64,000 bases of DNA, taken from contig CAVPTA010000007.1 in NCBI GenBank assembly GCA_963708645.1, forward strand, positions 620,001-684,000. The letters are read 5' to 3'. Position numbers and translations under genes: made by a program. Source of the stretch: RYN-133 sp963708645 (lineage in GTDB: Bacteria; Actinomycetota; Actinomycetes; Mycobacteriales; Jatrophihabitantaceae). The notes under the pieces were generated by a model, which saw nothing but the letters and a program-made list of their open reading frames with translations, made no database searches and was not told where the DNA came from. Positions 59,294-64,000 of the stretch are shown piece after piece; within the stretch, counting starts at the first letter, position 1, and the number at the start of each line of letters is the position of its first letter.

Positions 59294-60457
59294 GCAGCGA
59301 CGGATGCCGCCGCCGAACGGGATCCACGTCGCCGGCGGCGGGTTGCCCTCGAGGAAACGTTCGGGACGGAACTCGTCCGGCGACGGGAACACCGACGAGC
59401 GGCGCTGCACCAGTTGGATCGACGGGAACACGACGACACCCGCCGGTAGGTCGTAGCCGGCGACGGTGGCCGGCTTGTTCAGCCGTCGCGCCACCTCGCC
59501 GATCACCGGTCGCAGCCGCATCGACTCTTTGATCACGGCCTCGAGGTAGTCATCGTCGTCGGCGTCCGCGGCGCGCTGAACCGTTGCCTGCAGTTCCGGC
59601 CGCCGCGCCAGATCGTGGAAGGTCCAGGCCAGCGTCGAAGCGGTCGTCTCGTGACCGGCGAGCAACAGCGTGACGAGGTGATCGCGCAGTTCCGCGTCGG
59701 ACTGGCTCGGGTCGGCAACGAGCAGCTTCGACAACACGTCCGTGCGTCCGGCCAGATCAGTGACCGCGCGGCGCTCGCTGATCTCGCGATAGAGCAGCGC
59801 GTCGGTCTTCTGCTTGACGTCGTTGAACCGCTTCCACGGCCCGATGTTGTCGAGCCCCGGGTAGAGCCAGCCCAGGAAGATGACCGGCCCGATGCGCACT
59901 AGTCGTTTCAGCAGCGGACGCATCTCGGCAAGGCGCGACTCGTCGCTGACCCCGAAGACGATGCGCAGGATCACTTCGAGGCTGATGTCGTTCATGTACT
60001 GATGCACGCCGAACGGCTGATCGACCGGCCACGACGCGACGGTGTCCTCGGCGAGCTGCTCGACGACAGTGCCCCAGCGGGCGATCGCCTCGCCGTGAAA
60101 GGCCGACATCACGCGCTTGCGCACCGCGAGGTGCTTGGCCTCGTCCAGCAGCAACACGCTGTGCTCGCCCATGATCGGGCCGAGGATCGCGTTGCCCTCG
60201 CCCGCGTGGAACACGTCGGCCGGGCCGGAGAAGACCTCGCGGATGTGCTCGGGACGGCTCAGCACGACCGCGCGTCCCGCCGGCGCGACATGGATCGCGA
60301 ACACGTCGCCGTACTTGCGCTGCCAGCGTGGCGCGAAGACCTTGCGCGCACCCATGAACATCAGCGTCTGCGCGAAGGCCGGCCAGCGCGGGCCGTCCGG
60401 CAACTGCATCGCGGCGGGCAGCTCGCGTCGGGTCACGAATCGTTCGGTGACTGCCAT
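59135..60457 (-). CDS. Cytochrome P450
   Basis: A 440-residue soluble P450. I-helix LLLAGHETTASTLAWTFHD (acid/alcohol pair after AGH), ExxR in IKESMRLRP, and the heme loop FGGGIRRCLGAALA with the Cys ligand. No membrane anchor. The substrate is unknown. It is divergent from a TetR gene across a 51-bp region with two palindromes, so it is most likely repressed by that protein. Confidence 0.95.
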   Translation of the reverse strand: MAVTERFVTRRELPAAMQLPDGPRWPAFAQTLMFMGARKVFAPRWQRKYGDVFAIHVAPAGRAVVLSRPEHIREVFSGPADVFHAGEGNAILGPIMGEHSVLLLDEAKHLAVRKRVMSAFHGEAIARWGTVVEQLAEDTVASWPVDQPFGVHQYMNDISLEVILRIVFGVSDESRLAEMRPLLKRLVRIGPVIFLGWLYPGLDNIGPWKRFNDVKQKTDALLYREISERRAVTDLAGRTDVLSKLLVADPSQSDAELRDHLVTLLLAGHETTASTLAWTFHDLARRPELQATVQRAADADDDDYLEAVIKESMRLRPVIGEVARRLNKPATVAGYDLPAGVVVFPSIQLVQRRSSVFPSPDEFRPERFLEGNPPPATWIPFGGGIRRCLGAALAMVEAKAVLKVVMRRVDITPVGREEWPRARNVTTIPGRGARIISRPR

Positions 60458-60466
60458 GCATGGATT

Positions 60467-60500
60467 TATACATCCGTATAGGACGCTCGTCTAGCTAGAC
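60467..60500. promoter_or_regulatory. Palindromic operators between P450 and TetR genes
   Basis: TATAC-ATCC-GTATA (60467-60480) and the perfect 12-bp palindrome GTCTAGCTAGAC (60489-60500) fill most of the 51-bp divergent region. Typical of TetR autoregulation with control of the neighbour. Confidence 0.6.
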
Positions 60501-60508
60501 TTGCCGAC

Positions 60509-61141
60509 ATGGGCCACCGCGAACAGCTCTTGAGCGCTGCTCGCACGCTGCTCGAAACCCAGGGCTATGCCCACATCACCGCGCGCGACCTGGTCGCGCA
60601 GTCCGGGACGAACCTGGCCAGCATCGGCTACCACTTCGGGTCGAAGGCCGAGTTGCTCAACCAGGCGATCGAGGACGCGTTCGCCGACTGGGCGCGGCAA
60701 CTGGCCGACTTCGTCATGGCCGACCCGGCCGCGACACCGGTACAGCGGGCGCTCACGACCTGGGTCGCGGTGCGTGATGCCCTGCCCGATCGCGGGCCGA
60801 TGCTGCAGGCCTATGTCGAGGCGCTGGCCCAGGCCCAGCGCGAGCCGGCCCTGCGCGCCCAGCTCGCCGAGCACATGCAGGCCGTCCGGATGATGGTCGC
60901 CGAGCGCGCCGCGGAATCGCTGGGCGGCAGCACGTCGCCCGATGACCCGCGCGCTCGCGCGGTCGCCTCGTTCGTCATTGCGGTATGCGACGGGCTCGCC
61001 GTCCAGTACCTGCTCGACCCCGACCGCGTGCCCGACGGTGACACGTTGATCGCCGGGTTGTCGATGATCTTCTCCGCATCGTTCCCGGGCCCGTTGTCCG
61101 GCGACACTGCGGCGGGGACGATCAGCGAGTTCCCCCGCTGA
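60509..61141 (+). CDS. TetR-family repressor
   Basis: A 210-residue regulator. The N-terminal HTH is LLSAARTLLETQGYAHITAR, then LVAQSGTNLASIGYHFGSKAEL. The C-terminal ligand domain is all-helical. It is divergent from the P450 gene and overlaps the convergent DUF2516 gene by 20 bp. The ligand is presumably related to the P450 substrate. Confidence 0.93.
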   Translation: MGHREQLLSAARTLLETQGYAHITARDLVAQSGTNLASIGYHFGSKAELLNQAIEDAFADWARQLADFVMADPAATPVQRALTTWVAVRDALPDRGPMLQAYVEALAQAQREPALRAQLAEHMQAVRMMVAERAAESLGGSTSPDDPRARAVASFVIAVCDGLAVQYLLDPDRVPDGDTLIAGLSMIFSASFPGPLSGDTAAGTISEFPR

Positions 61142-61415
61142 TCTCGCGCACGGCGGGGCGGACGTCCGCGAGGTAGACCGCGGCGATCACCACCGAGATC
61201 AGCGAGAAGATCCCGAGCGGATCGAAAGCCAGCACGCTGAACAGCGCGCCGAGCACGAGCATCGCCAGCCACGCGGGCTTGGTCAGCTTGTCGACGGCCG
61301 GGAAGGCGGCGACCTTGCGCGTCAAGCAGTCGGCCAGCGCCCAGACGCGCAGGGCGAGCAGTCCCCAGAACAGGATCCAATCCGTGTACTGGTACAGCTC
61401 GTTGACCACGACCAC
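61122..61415 (-). CDS. DUF2516 membrane protein
   Basis: A 97-residue protein with three hydrophobic segments (ILFWGLLALRVWALADCL, AWLAMLVLGALFSVLAF, LISVVIAAVYLADVRP). It matches the actinobacterial DUF2516 family found downstream of hbhA (Rv0476). Function unknown. A strong hairpin separates it from hbhA. Confidence 0.88.
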   Translation of the reverse strand: MVVVNELYQYTDWILFWGLLALRVWALADCLTRKVAAFPAVDKLTKPAWLAMLVLGALFSVLAFDPLGIFSLISVVIAAVYLADVRPAVREISGGTR

Positions 61416-61464
61416 ACGTCCAGAGTAATGACCGAACTCAAACCGGTCGGTGACGAAACGACAA

Positions 61465-61496
61465 CTGCCCCGTCCGAGCGAACTCGGACGGGGCAG
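61465..61496 (-). terminator. Perfect 14-bp hairpin terminator after hbhA
   Basis: CTGCCCCGTCCGAG and CTCGGACGGGGCAG pair over a 4-nt loop, 34 bp beyond the hbhA stop. Reading the minus strand, TTGTCGTTTCG follows, a partial U-run. Confidence 0.8.
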
Positions 61497-61529
61497 CGGT
61501 CTTGGCGCTGTGGTGCAGTACCAGCTCGT

Positions 61530-62165
61530 TCAGCTGGTGGCCTTCTTGGCCGGAGCCTTCTTGGCAGCCGTGGTCTTCTTGGCCGCGGTGGCCTTCTTGG
61601 CGGCCGGGGTGTTCTTGACGGCAGTGGTCTTCTTGGCGGCCGGAGCCTTCTTCGCGGCCGGACGCGTGCTGGCCGGCTTGCTGGCCTTCCTCGCTGCGCC
61701 GCTCGTGGGGGTGGTCTTCTTCGCGGCGGGCTTGCGGGCCGGCTTGGCGCCGATCCCGGTCAGCGACGACACGGGCTTGACCACGCGGTCGTTCACGGTG
61801 CCGACGACAGTGGTGACGACGGTGCCGGTGACCGACTCGGCGGTCGCGACGACACGGGCCACGCGCTTGTCCGACTTCACGGTCTCGAACAGGCCTTCGG
61901 CCCGGTCGGTGACGCTGGCGCGGTACTGCTTGGCCTGCGCGAGGTAGGGCTCGACGGCGGTCTTGATGGCGTCGATGTTGAGCGTCTTCTCGGCCTGCGT
62001 GCGCAGATCGGTGACGGCGCCGGTGGCGCGGGTGGTGAGCTGGGTGACGTTGCTGCGCGCGGTGCCCGTGATGCCGTTGATCTGGGCCTGCGCCTGACCG
62101 ACGACCTGCTTGCCCTGTTCGAGAGCGGTGTCGGCGTAGCCACGGATGTCGTTGGTGATCGACAT
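61530..62165 (-). CDS. hbhA: Heparin-binding hemagglutinin-like protein
   Basis: A 211-residue protein. Residues 1-130 are a helical coiled-coil region (MSITNDIRGYADTALEQGKQ). The C-terminal 75 residues are Lys/Ala repeats of the PAAKK/TAAKK type (AAKKTTAAKKAPAKKATS at the end). This is the HbhA layout: adhesin, lipid-body or DNA-binding protein. Position between the XRE regulator and DUF2516 matches Rv0474-Rv0476. No classical signal peptide, as in HbhA. Outside pathogens an envelope or storage role is more likely than adhesion. Confidence 0.87.
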   Translation of the reverse strand: MSITNDIRGYADTALEQGKQVVGQAQAQINGITGTARSNVTQLTTRATGAVTDLRTQAEKTLNIDAIKTAVEPYLAQAKQYRASVTDRAEGLFETVKSDKRVARVVATAESVTGTVVTTVVGTVNDRVVKPVSSLTGIGAKPARKPAAKKTTPTSGAARKASKPASTRPAAKKAPAAKKTTAVKNTPAAKKATAAKKTTAAKKAPAKKATS

Positions 62166-62231
62166 AGGTGTCCTCCTCTTGTGTTGGTGGTGCTCGATGC
62201 GATGTGCGGTGTGCGGTGCGGTGGAGCGGGC

Positions 62232-62624
62232 TCAGAACCCGGCGACCTGCGCCCCGGCCGTGCCGCTCTCGCGGCGGAACGACTCGTAGATCTCGACGAG
62301 CACCTGCTTCTGGCGCTCGCTCAGGCCGGTGTCGGCCAGGATTGCGGCCACGACCTCCGGGTCGCCTTCGTGCGCTTCGAGAATCCCTGCGCGCACGTAC
62401 AGCTGCTCCGCCGAGATCCGCAAACCCTTGGCGATCTGCTGCAGGATGTCGGCGCTGGGCTTACGAAGGCCACGCTCGATCTGCGACAGGTAGGGGTTGG
62501 AGACTCCGGCAAGCCGGGCCAACTGCCGCAGAGACACCTGAGCCTGCTCGCGCTGCTCACGAATGAACTCGCCGATCGCGGCACTGCCACGCTTGGCTTG
62601 TTCTTTCGGTCCTGCGGTTATCAC
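62232..62624 (-). CDS. XRE-family regulator (Rv0474-like)
   Basis: A 130-residue protein with an HTH_3 domain (IGEFIREQREQAQVSLRQLA, then GVSNPYLSQIERGLRKPSAD) and a short C-terminal helical part (LSERQKQVLVEIYESFRRE). It lies directly upstream of hbhA, 66 bp away, as Rv0474 does, and probably controls that gene. Confidence 0.92.
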   Translation of the reverse strand: MITAGPKEQAKRGSAAIGEFIREQREQAQVSLRQLARLAGVSNPYLSQIERGLRKPSADILQQIAKGLRISAEQLYVRAGILEAHEGDPEVVAAILADTGLSERQKQVLVEIYESFRRESGTAGAQVAGF

Positions 62625-62771
62625 GCCTCCTATTCTTTCTGAGTAGTGCTAGCTATTGCAAGCAGCCAGCTAGCGACCTTCGTCACGTCTGGCCGAGGGC
62701 AGCTGTCGAATCGCGCGTCGCCCGATCGACGAACGCATGACCGAGCAAGCACCGAAGAGAAGGGCGCGATC

Positions 62772-63293
62772 ATGGAAACCATCAATCTGGGTGTGGCCGA
62801 TGGCCTGCCGGCCATCGACTGGGACGACATCAGGCAAGCCCTCGAGGCCGGATCGGCACCCGCGCCCGATGCGGTGAACTCGCGCAGCACGTGGTTGACG
62901 ACACTCAACGACGACGGCAGTCCCCACACGACACCCGTCGGCGCGATCTGGCTCGACGGTTCGTTCTGGTTCCAGACCGGCGCCACGCGCAAGGGACGCA
63001 ACGTCGCGCGCGATCCCCGCTGCACGCTCGCACTGTCGGTGCGCGACGCCGATGTGGTCGTTGCGGGACGGGCAGTGCGACAGACCGATCCGGGCGAACT
63101 CACACGCGCCGCAGCTGCGTGGGCCGCGCAGGGTTGGCCGGTCGAGGTCGACGAGAGCGGCGAAGGCATCCGGGCGCCGTTCAACGCCCCGTCGCAGGGA
63201 CCCGCCCCGTGGCACGTCTATCGGATCGAGGCAACGTCCGCGACCGTCGTGTCGACCGCCGAGCCCGGTGGCCTGACCCGGTTCGCGTTCTGA
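62772..63293 (+). CDS. PPOX-fold pyridoxamine-phosphate-oxidase-like protein
   Basis: A 173-residue flavin- or F420-binding split-barrel protein from the ATG at 62772: TWLTTLNDDGSPHTTPVGAI, FWFQTGATRKGRNVARDPRC and VVVAGRAVRQTDPGELTRAA. Cytoplasmic. Its ligand and substrate are unknown. It stands between the XRE/hbhA operon and the M56 peptidase gene, facing away from the former. Confidence 0.88.
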   Translation: METINLGVADGLPAIDWDDIRQALEAGSAPAPDAVNSRSTWLTTLNDDGSPHTTPVGAIWLDGSFWFQTGATRKGRNVARDPRCTLALSVRDADVVVAGRAVRQTDPGELTRAAAAWAAQGWPVEVDESGEGIRAPFNAPSQGPAPWHVYRIEATSATVVSTAEPGGLTRFAF

Positions 63294-63301
63294 GGCTGCC
63301 C

Positions 63302-64000
63302 TCAGCGCAGCCCGGAGCGGTAGACGGCCTGGGCGTGTTCGAAGAGGTTCTCGACGTCGTGCATCGCGACCGCGAGGGTGATCGCCAGCGCCGCGAGCAA
63401 CACCAGACCTGCCGCCAACGACCAGCGCGCAGGTCGCGGCGCGGGTGCGCTGAGCGCCCCGATCCGCGTGGCGACATCGCCCGCGCCGGCTGCGAGTACG
63501 ACCGCAGGTCCGGGCCGGCCCGTCATGACCCGCGTGAGCGCAGTCGCGACGGTCGAGCGCGCCGACGCGGCCGCGGCATCCTCGTCGGCCCACCGCTCGC
63601 ACGACAGCTCGAGCATCGCCGGGATGCGCCACAGCAGCGGATTGGCCGCGCAGGCGAGCGCGGCTGCGCTCTGGTGCCAATGGTGCCCGCGCACCAGGTG
63701 CGAGCGCTCGTGCGCGAGCAGCGCGCGCCGCTGGCCGCCGTCGAGACTGCGCAGCAGCCCGGTGGTGACGACGATCCGGCCGGGACGTCCTGGCACGGCG
63801 AGCGCCTGGCGCAGCGACAGATCGACGACGGCGAGCTCGCCGCCCCGCGCGGGCAGCGCGGCCGCGATCCGGTGCGCATGCAGCAGCGCGCGACCACGCC
63901 GCGTCAGCGCGAGCAGGAAGCGCACGGCCAGGGCGGTGAGCACTACGGCGGCCAGGACGCCGACCCAGATGGGCAGTCCGGCCTCGGAGTGCAGAACTGC
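63302..64000 (-). CDS. M56-family membrane metallopeptidase, N-terminus off window
   Basis: The frame is open to the right edge, so the start is not seen. At least 230 residues are present: membrane helices, the zinc motif ALLAHERSHLVRGHHW (HExxH), SCERWADEDAA (third ligand region) and a C-terminal helix (SLAAGLVLLAALAITLAVAM). This is the BlaR1/MecR1-like M56 group; in actinobacteria such genes usually follow a BlaI/MecI-type repressor, which may lie just outside the window. Confidence 0.85.
   Translation of the reverse strand, partial: AVLHSEAGLPIWVGVLAAVVLTALAVRFLLALTRRGRALLHAHRIAAALPARGGELAVVDLSLRQALAVPGRPGRIVVTTGLLRSLDGGQRRALLAHERSHLVRGHHWHQSAAALACAANPLLWRIPAMLELSCERWADEDAAAASARSTVATALTRVMTGRPGPAVVLAAGAGDVATRIGALSAPAPRPARWSLAAGLVLLAALAITLAVAMHDVENLFEHAQAVYRSGLR

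Overview
The window is high-GC DNA with dense genes, GTG starts and 4-bp stop/start overlaps. It carries a bS22-type mini ribosomal protein, mycothiol glycosyltransferase MshA, SenX3/RegX3, an HbhA-like protein and DUF2516. This points to a mycothiol-producing actinobacterium. Several blocks match, from memory, the Mycobacterium tuberculosis Rv0474-Rv0501 neighbourhood (murB, SDR, mshA, YbjN, gpm, senX3, regX3, Cys-rich protein, ppx, proC, HTH, bS22, galE2; and XRE, hbhA, DUF2516), but rearranged and outside genus Mycobacterium. The species cannot be fixed from the sequence.

Layout. 0-13.6 kb is a conserved housekeeping core: epimerase, bS22, HTH, proC, proline dehydrogenase, ppx, an XRE-cupin regulator, hemerythrin, regX3/senX3, gpmA, YbjN, mshA, SDR, murB, methyltransferase and acetyltransferase. 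13.7-16.1 kb is an arsenic cassette (arsC, aquaglyceroporin, arsM, divergent arsR) with a tandem operator. 16.1-22.25 kb is a 6.1-kb integrative element in tRNA-Lys(TTT), bounded by a 45-bp direct repeat. It holds an integrase whose C-terminus is encoded across the att core, a DUF433 antitoxin-like gene with a broken partner, a secreted repeat protein with a partial tandem copy, and a septum-formation-like secreted protein. 22.3-28.5 kb has an ankyrin protein, a patatin, an SGNH hydrolase, two GT4 glycosyltransferases and a PPOX protein. 28.5-33.6 kb has a damaged sigma-factor/membrane-protein pair, a secreted NlpC/P60 hydrolase and two orphan LuxR-type regulators.

33.7-44.4 kb is the most interesting region. 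It is a tightly packed co-directional run: a polyprenyl-phosphate-mannose-synthase-like GT2 with a GtrA domain, an HPr-kinase-like ATPase, a secreted purple-acid-phosphatase-like enzyme, a GT39/ArnT-like transferase, a membrane-anchored phosphoesterase-fold protein lacking its usual metal ligands, an unrecognised membrane protein with duplicated domains, and a GH99-like glycosidase. A GAF/winged-helix regulator follows. I infer a surface glycan or glycoprotein mannosylation and trimming system.

45.7-64 kb has a flap-type exonuclease, malQ, two secreted phosphoesterases, a secreted trypsin-like protease, a FAD oxidoreductase fused to a TTC38-like repeat domain, a two-component system with a direct-repeat operator shared with a nearby secreted-protein gene, an MptA/B-like mannosyltransferase, a P450/TetR pair, DUF2516, hbhA, an XRE regulator, a PPOX protein and a partial M56 peptidase.

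Several otherwise well-conserved genes (gpmA, mshA, the SDR, the GT2 and the kinase) contain single-base frameshifts that are all of the one-extra-base type. Read errors in G/C runs are the simplest explanation, so these genes should not be taken as dead without checking.
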